Assembly: GCA_020635905.1 (NCBI GenBank)
Contig: JACJYV010000007.1
Span: forward strand, 372,001 to 436,000
DNA: 64,000 nt
Direction: 5' to 3'
Source: Bacteroidia bacterium
GTDB taxonomy: Bacteria; Bacteroidota; Bacteroidia; J057; JADKCL01
Shown here: one piece after another, positions 9,271 through 17,915 of the stretch
Position numbering within the stretch: position 1 is the stretch's first letter
How the letters are laid out: each line of letters opens with the position of its first letter
Translations under genes and position numbers: made by a program
The notes under the pieces: generated by a model
Told to the model about the DNA's origin: nothing
Database searches by the model: none
The model's input: the letters and a program-made list of their open reading frames with translations, nothing else

Positions 9271-9325
9271 TGAGATTTTAGATTTTGAGATTTTAGATTT
9301 TTAGATGATAGATTTTAGAGGTTAG
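9271..9325. repeat. AT-rich short direct repeats in the sheath-tube spacer
   Basis: The spacer 9264-9415 contains about five close copies of GATTTTAGA, then a short duplication of GTCGTAAGT near 9331-9347. No gene fits here. Because the spacer lies between the last sheath gene and the highly expressed tube gene, it may be a site of transcript processing, but nothing in the sequence proves this. A related GATAGATTTTG stretch lies in the gap between the first and second sheath genes (13092-13136). Confidence 0.6.
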
Positions 9326-9415
9326 TTCTGAGTCGTAAGTCGTAAGTCCTTAGTCTTTTGTCAGATCTTTGAGTAAGGTGGTGAAACTCAAAACCTAAGA
9401 CCCAATTCCTTTGGC

Positions 9416-11617
9416 TTAAGTTTCATGATCCATGATTAAGGTTAGCATAATAAATTCAGCGGGGCGGGCTGCGGCAAGGCCGATTTGCACGATCATTTTG
9501 CCCTCCAGAATGTCTTGTTGGGTCATAGATTCGCCGGGGCCGAGGCGAACGAATCCACTTTCCTCAGGCGTTTCTCCCAAAAGTGCTCCCGCGCGGTGGA
9601 GGTAGGTGATAAATCCGTTTACCAGCGCTTTGACCCGGGTCCAGGTGGGGGATGAATTGTGCTCCAAAGTATAGGGCTCAAGCGCCTTTTTCAGACTTTC
9701 CTCCGCGGCCAGAAACAATCTTCTGACCGGCACGTAGCGCCATTCCTGGCTGTTGGCCATCAGGGTTCTGGCCCCCCAAAGCATCACCCCGCGTCCGCGG
9801 AAGGCCCGGATTACATTGACGGATTTTCCGGTGAAATGCACGTTGAGATATTCCTGCTCTTCGGCCGTGAGGCGAACCCCGGGCGAAATCACCCGTTCCA
9901 GGGCCAGGTTGGCAGGTGCTTTCCACACGCCACGTTCACGGTCCGTGCTCACATAAGCGCCAGTCACGGCGCCTGAGGGCGGCATGATTTGAAGGTATTC
10001 GTTGATTTGAGCCTGCAGACTGGCCCAAACTTCAGGGCTGAAATCAGGCAGCACTTTGGGCGGACTGACCGGTCCGCTCAATTCGTAGAGGGTTTGAATG
10101 GTTTGCGCCAGGGTGTAAAGGGCCCCTTTCAGGATTCCGTCCTGGCCCAGGTTGCGGGCCACCGTGGTTTCAATGGTGGGTTCCTCCGCGAGAGGAATGG
10201 GAAGGCCCTTGGTAGGAGTCAAAACCACAGGTTCCAAATTTACGGGGGCAAAATAATCCCTGCCTGAAGCCGCAGGCCAGGAATCCAGCCAATTGGGGAT
10301 CAAGAGCGAGGAAAGCAGGCTTTTTACTTTTGGAGCCTGCCCGCCGCTTAATTTGAGCATAGCTTTGTGCTCAAACAGGCTGCACAATTCCCGGATTGCA
10401 TTTCTCAGCGCCTCATCAGTACGCAATTCCTTCAACTTATTCTCAAGTCCTTCAGGAGGATTGGAAAGGGTTTCAATCTGTCCCAGCAGGCTCAGGGAGC
10501 TTGAAATCGCCGTGATAAGATCGAAAATCAGGTTTTGAGCATTGGAATTTTCAGCTGAGTTGAGGTCTGCCCAAAGCTGGCTGATATGATTCCATAAGGG
10601 CGAAAATGTTTCCCGGGTCAGTGGAATTTCATTGCGGATTCTTATTTGGGCCTCAATCTGTTGTTGCCAACTCTCCTGACTGAAACCTTCAGGGACTTCT
10701 TGGGTGGAAACGGAAAATTGCAGAGGAGTTTCCAGCGCAACTTTCGAGTCCAGGGGAACCACTTTTTCAATAGACCTTAAAGAGTCTGAAGGTATATCCT
10801 GTTGCGGGATTTCAAGAGGAATTTCTACCTTAATTTTGCTTAACGAAACCGGAATTTCCATGGCAGTTTCCATGGCTTCTGCGCGGCTGGGTTTGATTCC
10901 CCCGGTGAGAATGGGAGCCTGTTTCAGCCATTTAAACTCCAGATTATCCAGGTTTACCGGGAAATTATAGTCCACTTTGATCCAGGGATAATAGGCTGCT
11001 CCCAGATCCAATTCCTCATTCCCCACATATTCCCGAAACAAATCCACTTCGTCCTTTACTTTGCTTCCCCATTTCAGGTCAAAAATGGCAAAACGATTCT
11101 GAAGATACCGGCAATGTTTCAGGGTGTGAATTTGCAAATCCCCCAATTGGGAATGTTTCAACCAAACGCTGTCTGGAAAGAGAATCAGGCCGGGTTCCCT
11201 GAGAGGAATAAGGGCATCCACCCCATCCTTTAATTCATTCAGTTTTACTTTGTTGGGCTTTTTTCCCTGCAGGTATGGACCTACGGAAACGATGTAAATT
11301 TCCCTGCCTCCATTGTCGAAAAAGAGTTTCAGACTTGGATATAAATAGAAAATTGCCTCTGGAATAATACTGGAAACAGGTCCCCCCGAGGCATTCATAA
11401 TCACGGTCAGTCTGGGGCTGAATCCGCCTCCAAACCAGGCATGAAATTCTTCCAAAGAGCTGATCAGGGTAGGTTTCAGGGTTAAATCCTCGCCTTCGGG
11501 CCCAATCGCCATTTCGGTGTACCCGATCAGGGCCGGGACAGCAGGTTTGATCCTGCCCGGAATTTCGGGGTAGGATTTTACCATTTTGTAATATACACCG
11601 GGGCGTTTGGGATCCAT
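9416..11617 (-). CDS. Sheath protein with a large insertion (Afp4-like)
   Basis: A 733-residue contractile sheath protein. The N-terminus (RPGVYYKMVKSYPEIPGRI) and the C-terminal half (RGVWKAPANLAL, GRGVMLWGARTL, EWRYVPVRRLFLAAEESL, and MIVQIGLAAARPAEFIML) match the two other sheath proteins closely. Between the shared AAYYPW segment (about residue 206) and the shared PPSGAVTGAYVSTD segment (about residue 544) lie some 335 residues, against about 60 and 80 in the two paralogs. The added part is rich in Glu, Pro and Leu and looks helical. In Afp/PVC the third sheath protein forms the baseplate-proximal ring, so the insertion would probably stand out from the sheath next to the baseplate. Four bases separate it from the preceding sheath gene. 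Confidence 0.9.
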   Translation of the reverse strand: MDPKRPGVYYKMVKSYPEIPGRIKPAVPALIGYTEMAIGPEGEDLTLKPTLISSLEEFHAWFGGGFSPRLTVIMNASGGPVSSIIPEAIFYLYPSLKLFFDNGGREIYIVSVGPYLQGKKPNKVKLNELKDGVDALIPLREPGLILFPDSVWLKHSQLGDLQIHTLKHCRYLQNRFAIFDLKWGSKVKDEVDLFREYVGNEELDLGAAYYPWIKVDYNFPVNLDNLEFKWLKQAPILTGGIKPSRAEAMETAMEIPVSLSKIKVEIPLEIPQQDIPSDSLRSIEKVVPLDSKVALETPLQFSVSTQEVPEGFSQESWQQQIEAQIRIRNEIPLTRETFSPLWNHISQLWADLNSAENSNAQNLIFDLITAISSSLSLLGQIETLSNPPEGLENKLKELRTDEALRNAIRELCSLFEHKAMLKLSGGQAPKVKSLLSSLLIPNWLDSWPAASGRDYFAPVNLEPVVLTPTKGLPIPLAEEPTIETTVARNLGQDGILKGALYTLAQTIQTLYELSGPVSPPKVLPDFSPEVWASLQAQINEYLQIMPPSGAVTGAYVSTDRERGVWKAPANLALERVISPGVRLTAEEQEYLNVHFTGKSVNVIRAFRGRGVMLWGARTLMANSQEWRYVPVRRLFLAAEESLKKALEPYTLEHNSSPTWTRVKALVNGFITYLHRAGALLGETPEESGFVRLGPGESMTQQDILEGKMIVQIGLAAARPAEFIMLTLIMDHET

Positions 11618-11621
11618 TTTT

Positions 11622-13091
11622 TTACTGGCCGGCCATCAGTTGGGAGAAATTCAGGATGATAAATTCGGCCGGACGAACCACTGCCAGTCCAATCTGGACG
11701 ATCATGCGGCCTTCGGCCACATCCTGAGCAGTCATGGTCTGGCCCAGTCCCACCCGCACAAAAAATGCATCTTCAGTGGATGCTCCCTGAAGTGCGCCCT
11801 GTTGCCAGAGACCAGCCAGGAAAGAACTTGTCATGCCTTTGGCCCGGGTCCAGGTATTGGCATCGTTGGGTTGAAAAACAAAGGATGCCAGGGCATTTTT
11901 CAGGGATTGCTCGATGTAAATCAGGGTGCGACGGACCTGGATGTAGCGCCAGTCGTTGCTGTTGCCGTCCAGGGTGCGGGCTCCGTAAACCATGACGCCT
12001 TGTCCGGACAAGGGGCGAATGGCGTTCACGGATTTTCCGTTGCCATCGTTGGGTACATTGAGATCGTCCAGTTGTGAGGGGGAGAATTTTTGGGAAACTC
12101 CTTTCAGACCCCTTAAACTGCTCCCTGCGGGGGCTTTCCAAACCCCACGGGTCGCATCCGTTCCCACATAAAGGCCCGCTACCGCAGCGCTGGGCGCCAT
12201 GGTCAGGGTATCCAGATTGGCAAATTCTGCCTTCACCCGATCACGGATTTCTTTAGGAAAATCGGCCGGAGCCTGGGCCACCAGGTCAGGAGTAGGGTTG
12301 GTGGAAGTCAAATCAGCCAAAACATCTGCCAGGCTCAGTCCGTCAAATGGATTGGGATTTCCTGCCTGGGTAAATTTGATGTTGGCATCCGTGGAAGCAG
12401 GTACGGACAGCGTGGATTGAAGTTGCGGCCAATAGGCCGCTCCGTATGACAATTCGCCCACCACTTTATCCCGGAAACTGGCAACTGCACTCAGGTTTCC
12501 AACCCCCTGGGTGTAAACGTCGAGTAGGACGAAACGATCTCTCAGACGTGCAGCCTGAGCGAGGGCATCATTATACACTTCGTAATAATTGGCTGCTTTG
12601 GTGGCAGGATCTGCGCCTCCAATGCCTTCCAGATCAGGAATTACCACCAGGGTGGGGCCGCTGAATTTCTCCAGCATGTCAATGCCTTTTTTGAGGTTGG
12701 CTTTGGTAATGTTGGCCGAATAATCGCCGGTGGAGACGATATAGCAGGGGCCGCCACCGTTATTGAAATACATTTGCAGGGCGTAATCCAGGCGAAATTT
12801 TACCTGAGACACCGCGGCAGAAGTTACCTCGATTTTACTGGTATTGGCATTCAGCCCAACCGTGAGATTGATGCGGGAAAATGAATTTCCGAACAGCTGA
12901 CGGTACTCCAGAAAGGATTCAATCCTGACTGGAACGGAAACCGTGATGGCGCCAAAAGTTTCGAAAGCCACATTTTGGGTGTGCAATTCTGTATAGCCAA
13001 CGAAGACGGGCACCGCGGTGGGAACTCCTGCCACTGAGGGGGGCAAGGAATTGATTTCATTGACGTAAATGCCCGGAGTTTTATATTCCAT
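11622..13091 (-). CDS. Contractile sheath protein (Afp3-like)
   Basis: A 489-residue sheath protein. It begins MEYKTPGIYVNEINSLPPS, the N-terminal arm that weaves sheath subunits together. It has GGGPCYIVSTGDY in the first half, and the C-terminal core contains RGVWKAPAGSSLRGLKG, GQGVMVYGARTLDG, and AEGRMIVQIGLAVVRPAEF. It is homologous to its two neighbours; three sheath paralogs is the count seen in Afp-type particles. It is slightly longer than the 441-residue paralog because of about 20 extra residues between the AAYWPQL and MAPSAAVAG landmarks. It probably forms part of the sheath body. Confidence 0.94.
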   Translation of the reverse strand: MEYKTPGIYVNEINSLPPSVAGVPTAVPVFVGYTELHTQNVAFETFGAITVSVPVRIESFLEYRQLFGNSFSRINLTVGLNANTSKIEVTSAAVSQVKFRLDYALQMYFNNGGGPCYIVSTGDYSANITKANLKKGIDMLEKFSGPTLVVIPDLEGIGGADPATKAANYYEVYNDALAQAARLRDRFVLLDVYTQGVGNLSAVASFRDKVVGELSYGAAYWPQLQSTLSVPASTDANIKFTQAGNPNPFDGLSLADVLADLTSTNPTPDLVAQAPADFPKEIRDRVKAEFANLDTLTMAPSAAVAGLYVGTDATRGVWKAPAGSSLRGLKGVSQKFSPSQLDDLNVPNDGNGKSVNAIRPLSGQGVMVYGARTLDGNSNDWRYIQVRRTLIYIEQSLKNALASFVFQPNDANTWTRAKGMTSSFLAGLWQQGALQGASTEDAFFVRVGLGQTMTAQDVAEGRMIVQIGLAVVRPAEFIILNFSQLMAGQ

Positions 13092-13136
13092 GGATGATAG
13101 ATTTTGTTTTGAGGATGCTGATTATCAGTTAATTGT

Positions 13137-14462
13137 TTAGGAGGTAGCCATCAGGTGTGAAAATTCCAGCACGATGAATTCTGCAGGGCGAACCGCGGCC
13201 AGGCCAATTCTCACGATCATTCTTCCTTCCAGAACGTCCTGAGCCGTCATGGTTTGGCCCAGTCCCACCTGCACGAAGTAAGAATCGCCGGGCGCCGCAC
13301 CTTGCAAGGCTCCCTGCCGCCACAGGCCGTTGAGGTAATTTTCTGCCATTCCCTTGACTCTGGCCCAGGTGCTGGCATTATTGGGCTCGAAAACATATTG
13401 ATTCAGCGCTTTTTGCACGGATTCTTCCACTGTCAGGAACAAACGCCGCACGCTGATGTATCGCCATTCGAGGTCGTTGGAAACCAGGGTGCGGGCTCCC
13501 CAGATCAGGATGCCGCGACCGGCAAAATAACGGATCGCATTGACCGCCTTGCCCGAGGCATCCACGTTCAGTCCGTCGAGTTCTGAGGGGGAAAATACCC
13601 TGGTAACATCTTTTACCTGCCTCAGGGCGATATTTGCCGGGGCCGACCAAACTCCGCGACCTGCGTCGTTGGCAGCATAAACGCCCGCCAGGGCAGCCGA
13701 GGGTCCCATGGTCAACGGGCTATCCTGAAATTTGGCCAGAGCCTGGTGATATAATTGATTATTTGCCGTCTCCAGCGTGGCCAGGGAGGCTGTGGTGGGG
13801 GTATTCGGGTTGTAGGTTACCATGGAGGCAGCCTGGTCCACTGCAATGGAAAGAGTGGAAACAAGCATGGGCGTATAGGCGGCGGCATTGCGCAATTTAC
13901 TTCCCGTGCCAATATTGGGATCATTGCGGAAAGCGCTGACTCCACCCGGATCCACATCTATCAGGGCAAAACGGTCTCCCATTTTATCACAATGGTCAAT
14001 GGCCGCACCCATAATCTCGTAATAATCAGCGGTTGCAAAGCGGTCGGGCACCACCATGAGGGTGGGTTCGTCTTCTTTTTCGAGCTCTGTCCAGGGATTG
14101 AAAGGGGGATTATTTACAAATTCTGCCTTGGAGGGCGCATTGGTTGTGCCATAACCTCCCACAGAAACGATGTAGCAGGGACCTCCTCCGTTGCCGAAAT
14201 ACATCTGCATTGCATAATACATGCGGAAGGAAACTGTTGGCGCAGTTAAGTTTCCGGTGTTGGAATCCCAGGTAAAGGTTTCCGCTTTCGGGCCACCAAA
14301 CGCCAGTTCATATTCCTTCATGGAACCAATTTTGCTCACCGTTCCTGCCCCGGTGGCGGTGTAGCCGATAAAAGCAGGAATGGCTGTTTCGACCTGCGCA
14401 ATGGAGCTGGGAAGGGTGCTGACTTCTTCTACATATACTCCGGGTGTTTTGTATTCGGGCAT
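13137..14462 (-). CDS. Contractile sheath protein (Afp2-like)
   Basis: A 441-residue sheath protein and the most compact of the three. It begins MPEYKTPGVYVEEVSTLPS and contains GGGPCYIVSVGGYG, RGVWSAPANIALRQVKD, GRGILIWGARTL, EWRYISVRRLFLTVEESV and EGRMIVRIGLAAVRPAEF, all hallmarks of the phage tail sheath family in eCIS. It is the first sheath gene of the operon and by analogy the major sheath subunit. It is transcribed after the 278-residue unknown protein with a 13-base gap. Confidence 0.95.
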   Translation of the reverse strand: MPEYKTPGVYVEEVSTLPSSIAQVETAIPAFIGYTATGAGTVSKIGSMKEYELAFGGPKAETFTWDSNTGNLTAPTVSFRMYYAMQMYFGNGGGPCYIVSVGGYGTTNAPSKAEFVNNPPFNPWTELEKEDEPTLMVVPDRFATADYYEIMGAAIDHCDKMGDRFALIDVDPGGVSAFRNDPNIGTGSKLRNAAAYTPMLVSTLSIAVDQAASMVTYNPNTPTTASLATLETANNQLYHQALAKFQDSPLTMGPSAALAGVYAANDAGRGVWSAPANIALRQVKDVTRVFSPSELDGLNVDASGKAVNAIRYFAGRGILIWGARTLVSNDLEWRYISVRRLFLTVEESVQKALNQYVFEPNNASTWARVKGMAENYLNGLWRQGALQGAAPGDSYFVQVGLGQTMTAQDVLEGRMIVRIGLAAVRPAEFIVLEFSHLMATS

Positions 14463-14475
14463 GAGATTTTAGCTT

Positions 14476-15312
14476 TTATGATGTTTGTAAATAGATGTGG
14501 GAGATCATTTGGGATGGATTTTGGTCGTCGCTGACCAATTGGGAAAGAGCGGGATTTGGAAGTCTGAGGCTTCCGTTATTGGTAACCACAGGATCAATTT
14601 TTCCCTGGGTAAGCGGCAATTGCTGCAGGGATTGATACTGAATGGAACCGTTTTTGTGGTATTTCCAGGTACTGGTCCGGGGACGAAACCGGATTTCAAA
14701 TCCGGTTTCCGGGGTGTGGCGCAGCTTGTTTTGGTTGTCGAGCAGGCCAAATGGATGGGTTGAATTGCCCACCTGAAATTCCAACCGGGCGAATGCTCCT
14801 GCTGGTCCGGGGGCAAAACTGCTTTGCTGTTGGTCGATGCGGTCGCCCGGACCGACAAAACCGTCCTGGGAGAGCCCCAGGAAGGGAAAAGTCTGGCTGT
14901 TCAGGTTATTGAGGGAGTAATAGGCAGGAACTCCGTTGATCAATGGCAGACCTTCCGCAGGAAGGTCTGAGGCGAGCAGCCAGAATGAGTTGCGGGGCAT
15001 CAACCAAAAACGGAAACTATCTCCCGAAAGCAGTTCCCCAGCCGGACTTCCATCTGATTTTGCCTTACACAAAAGCCAAAATCCAATCTGATTTTGCCTG
15101 AGAATCATTCCCTTACGTTTCATGATTTCCGCAGTTTCCGCATCAGGTTGGACTGACATCAGGCTCGAAAAATCGTAATGCAGCAGCTTTACCTGTTGTT
15201 GAGCTGCACTCAACCCGGCAAAGGCAGTCTGCCCCTCATCCAGCCAATGCCCATGCAGCACCCTGACCGTAATCAGGGGCAAATAGAGGGTGGTATGGGA
15301 GGTGAAGGTCAT
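14476..15312 (-). CDS. Unknown eCIS-operon protein
   Basis: A 278-residue protein I do not recognise. It has no signal peptide or membrane segment and is rich in Leu, Gln, Phe and Trp. Visible segments are LPLITVRVLHGHWLDEG near the start, FRFWLMPRNSFWLLASD in the middle, and GFEIRFRPRTSTWKYH in the last third; the pattern suggests mainly beta structure. It starts six bases after the DUF4255 cap gene and ends 13 bases before the first sheath gene. That position makes a structural or assembly role in the particle likely, for example as a partner of the cap or of the sheath end. This is inference from context only. Confidence 0.6.
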   Translation of the reverse strand: MTFTSHTTLYLPLITVRVLHGHWLDEGQTAFAGLSAAQQQVKLLHYDFSSLMSVQPDAETAEIMKRKGMILRQNQIGFWLLCKAKSDGSPAGELLSGDSFRFWLMPRNSFWLLASDLPAEGLPLINGVPAYYSLNNLNSQTFPFLGLSQDGFVGPGDRIDQQQSSFAPGPAGAFARLEFQVGNSTHPFGLLDNQNKLRHTPETGFEIRFRPRTSTWKYHKNGSIQYQSLQQLPLTQGKIDPVVTNNGSLRLPNPALSQLVSDDQNPSQMISHIYLQTS

Positions 15313-15318
15313 GGAGAT

Positions 15319-15903
15319 TTATGACTGAATTTGAACCTGTCCGACCGGCGGAACGGGCGGAGCCTGCTGACCGGGTTTGATCTCGATCAGGCGGATTTTA
15401 TACATCACAGAGGGCATTTGTTTTCCCCCCAACATGCCCCAAAGGTGATTTTGAGCTTCAAAATCCAGGTTTACCATTTCAAAAATCATTTTGAAAGGCT
15501 CATTGGGATCAATGGTATTGGGTGGGGGAGGGGTGTTCACCTGGGTAAAAACAGGTTTTTCCCGAAAAAAACGGATGACTTTACCCAGTTGCCTCAAAGC
15601 CTGATCGTACTGAGAAGCATCGCGGTTGAAAACAAAGAGCACAAACAAATTCAGGGGAACGGAAGGCCCGCTTTGTCCAGACGGGGAGTAAGGTGAACTG
15701 CCGGGCTGGTTTTTCATGGCGGCTTCCTCTGCGATATTCACCAGAGTCATTACCACCTTATTCTTCATTTCCAGAATGGAATTGTCGCTGGACGCCGGGT
15801 CCCATTGCGAAATGTTCATCAGCACCACCTGGTCGGTCGCAGAATTGCTGTCGAGCCAGGTATCGAGTTCATATCGAATGAGCTTAAGGGCGCCTTGAAT
15901 CAT
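15319..15903 (-). CDS. DUF4255 cap / tube terminator protein (Afp16-like)
   Basis: A 194-residue protein whose N-terminus MIQGALKLIRYELDTWL is characteristic of DUF4255 (the Pvc16 N-terminal domain). Further family-like segments are VVLMNISQWDPASSDNS, NLFVLFVFNRDASQYDQ and FKMIFEMVNLDFEAQNHLW. Afp16/Pvc16 proteins end tube growth and cap the particle. I chose the ATG at 15903; an in-frame TTG eight codons upstream is possible but lacks family support. It is the first gene of the compact structural operon and follows a gap of about 500 bases after the ATPase gene. Its C-terminus is proline-rich (PGQQAPPVPPVGQ). Confidence 0.9.
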   Translation of the reverse strand: MIQGALKLIRYELDTWLDSNSATDQVVLMNISQWDPASSDNSILEMKNKVVMTLVNIAEEAAMKNQPGSSPYSPSGQSGPSVPLNLFVLFVFNRDASQYDQALRQLGKVIRFFREKPVFTQVNTPPPPNTIDPNEPFKMIFEMVNLDFEAQNHLWGMLGGKQMPSVMYKIRLIEIKPGQQAPPVPPVGQVQIQS

Positions 15904-16400
15904 TTGTTTCGTTCCATTATTGCACAAGATTTCAATTACCTTTGAAAAGGCATAAGCATGTCAGTCCATCCCCAAAAATTACTTGCGGTAATGGGGAGAA
16001 TGCCCAAACAAAACGGTTAGGAAATCAGGGTTTGAATCGTTGATTTACCTGTAATAATAGCGTGCAAAATCCGCAGGAAGGGGACAATCTTATTCACAAA
16101 CCTGTGGATAAGGGGGGTAAAGTTTTGAGTTTGAGGGAAAAGGAAAATGATTTTTTTCGGGTTGAGGGAAGGATCCTGGGGGAAGCTTTAAAAAATGCCT
16201 CAGAAGCGGTTTGGGGTCAATTTCCGAACAGTTGATTTGAACTTCCCAATGGTTGAAATGAACTTCCCAAAGGATGAAAAAGCTCCGTTACGGGTTATCC
16301 ACATTTCCGAAATGCAGGTTTCAGCTTCCGAATTGCAGGACAGAATTTCCATACAGTAACATGGGCGCAGCCAGGGATCCCATATGGGAGAACCAGTCAA
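15904..16400. other. 497-base gap upstream of the eCIS structural operon
   Basis: I see no convincing gene here on either strand. The stretch lies between the ATPase stop and the cap gene, so it probably contains the promoter of the structural operon. A weak -7-like box, TAATTTTTG on the minus strand, lies near 15970-15980, but its spacing to a TTTG -33 box is not ideal. The half nearer the ATPase contains two pairs of direct repeats at 21-bp spacing, listed separately. Confidence 0.5.
16231..16339. repeat. Two direct-repeat pairs with 21-bp period (possible operator)
   Basis: GTTGATTTGAACTTCCCAAT at 16231-16250 is followed by GTTGAAATGAACTTCCCAAA at 16252-16271. TTCCGAAATGCAGG at 16305-16318 is followed by TTCCGAATTGCAGG at 16326-16339. 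Both pairs repeat after exactly 21 bases, which is two turns of the helix, so bound proteins would sit on the same DNA face. They lie upstream of the cap-sheath-tube operon. An operator role is inference. Confidence 0.55.
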
Positions 16401-17771
16401 TTATTCGACCACCCGATCTTCTTTGCGCAACTCTTTGCGAATAGCCACCAGAATTTGGTTCTGGTCCAGCGATTTGCTTCCTTCTTTGAGGGCCTGAATA
16501 GAAGCAGAATGCAGAATATTCACGATGTTGGCTCCGTTCAGTTCGTATTTTTCGGCCAGCCCTTTCAGGTTCAGGTCGGGCCCGGGTTGCAGGATTGTGG
16601 GGAATGAATTTTCCCATAATTGCAGCCTTTCCTCGTATTTGGGCGGGGTAAAGTGCACCACACTTTGAAAACGGCGCATGAAGGCAGGGTCGATATTGGA
16701 TTTGAAATTGGAAGCCAGAATGACAAGCCCGCCGTAATCTTCAATGCGTTGCAACAGGTAAGAAACTTCCTGATTGGCGTAGCGGTCATTTGGACTCCCT
16801 GAAGAGGTTCGCTTGCCAAATAGCGCATCTGCCTCGTCGAAAAAGAGGATCCAGTCGTGGTGATTGGCCCGGGCAAACAGTTTGGCCAGGTTTTTTTCTG
16901 TTTCGCCAATGTATTTGGAGATGATGGCCGACAGGTCAATGCGAAACACAGGCAGGCCTGCGCTTTTGCCCAATAAGCTGGCAGTCAGGGTCTTGCCTGT
17001 GCCGGGAGGTCCATGAAAGAGCACCCTGAAGCCGGGTTTGATGCGTTTGGACAGCACCTGATCCTGCATCAGGCGTTCCCGAAACTGCAACCAGTCATTC
17101 AGTTCCCGCACCTCCCCGAGGGTAATCGGGTTCAGCACCAGGTCCTCCCAGTCGAGGGCAGTAGTAATGGGAAAGGCAGGAAAATCTACGGAAAAATGAG
17201 GTAGAAGCGACTCACCGCGGGTAATCAGGCTGAGCGATTCAGGTGAAATGGAAATCCGTTGCCCAAGGAAGTCGTCCTGACCGGGATGACTGCTCAGTTG
17301 CAGAATGCCCTGATCAATCAGGGGTGAACCCGGGTGAAAGAGGCTTTCCAGCCGAAAGCGCAGGGCCAGGTCGTCACCCGCGAGGATAAACAGGGCAGTT
17401 TGCACCGTGGGCAAAAAAGCAGGGGAAAAATCATTGCGAAAGCGGCCGTATTCCGTGAAGGTGCCCCCTTTGGCGTCGGGCGCTCCAAGGAGATCGAGGG
17501 TTTGCGGGCTGACCTGCGGCGCCAGCGCCAGCGTCAGAATGAAACGCAAAGCGAAAGCCGTTTGCGGGTCGCGGGACTCTGTAAGTTGCTGCACCAGCAG
17601 GCCAAAAGGTGTTTCTGTATCCATTTCCGGCCATTCCAATTCAAAAATGGAACTGATTGGTTCCAAAACCTCCCCTTTGGAATAAATTGCTCCCTGGGTT
17701 TGAATGACCTTCAGCAGAAAATTCAGCTCTGATTTGAGGGCCATATTGATGGCTTCGTCTTGCATATTCAT
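16401..17771 (-). CDS. eCIS AAA+ ATPase (Afp15-like)
   Basis: A 456-residue ATPase with a divergent N-terminal half and a C-terminal AAA+ module. Walker A is GPPGTGKT at residues 254-261. Walker B is ILFFDEAD, with Asp312 and Glu313. Then come an arginine-rich FMRRFQSVVHF segment (sensor and Arg-finger region) and a helical lid. This is the Afp15/Pvc15 type, conserved in eCIS clusters and thought to remodel or load cargo and assembly intermediates. I use the ATG at 17771; an upstream in-frame TTG exists. It is divergent from the 1,794-residue DUF4157 gene across a 144-base promoter region, the usual pairing of loader and cargo or accessory protein. Confidence 0.92.
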   Translation of the reverse strand: MNMQDEAINMALKSELNFLLKVIQTQGAIYSKGEVLEPISSIFELEWPEMDTETPFGLLVQQLTESRDPQTAFALRFILTLALAPQVSPQTLDLLGAPDAKGGTFTEYGRFRNDFSPAFLPTVQTALFILAGDDLALRFRLESLFHPGSPLIDQGILQLSSHPGQDDFLGQRISISPESLSLITRGESLLPHFSVDFPAFPITTALDWEDLVLNPITLGEVRELNDWLQFRERLMQDQVLSKRIKPGFRVLFHGPPGTGKTLTASLLGKSAGLPVFRIDLSAIISKYIGETEKNLAKLFARANHHDWILFFDEADALFGKRTSSGSPNDRYANQEVSYLLQRIEDYGGLVILASNFKSNIDPAFMRRFQSVVHFTPPKYEERLQLWENSFPTILQPGPDLNLKGLAEKYELNGANIVNILHSASIQALKEGSKSLDQNQILVAIRKELRKEDRVVE

Positions 17772-17915
17772 AGGTATTGAAATTCGAGGCAAAAATATTG
17801 GCTTGGGTTATTTCCTTTCCACGGGGTGTGGATTGTGAAAATTTCTCCACGCATGGTGGATTATTTGCAGACCATAATTCCAGGAAAGCAATCAAATTTA
17901 CGGAAAATCCCCGTC

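Noticed and set aside
16200..16617. Short minus-strand frames after the ATPase stop
   Set aside because: No domain, no promoter, and they overlap the ATPase gene or the 21-bp repeat region.
17826..17915. GTG start giving the giant DUF4157 protein 30 more residues
   Set aside because: The other two DUF4157 proteins begin with a short polar leader like the one after the ATG at 17916. The extra sequence is in the divergent promoter region.
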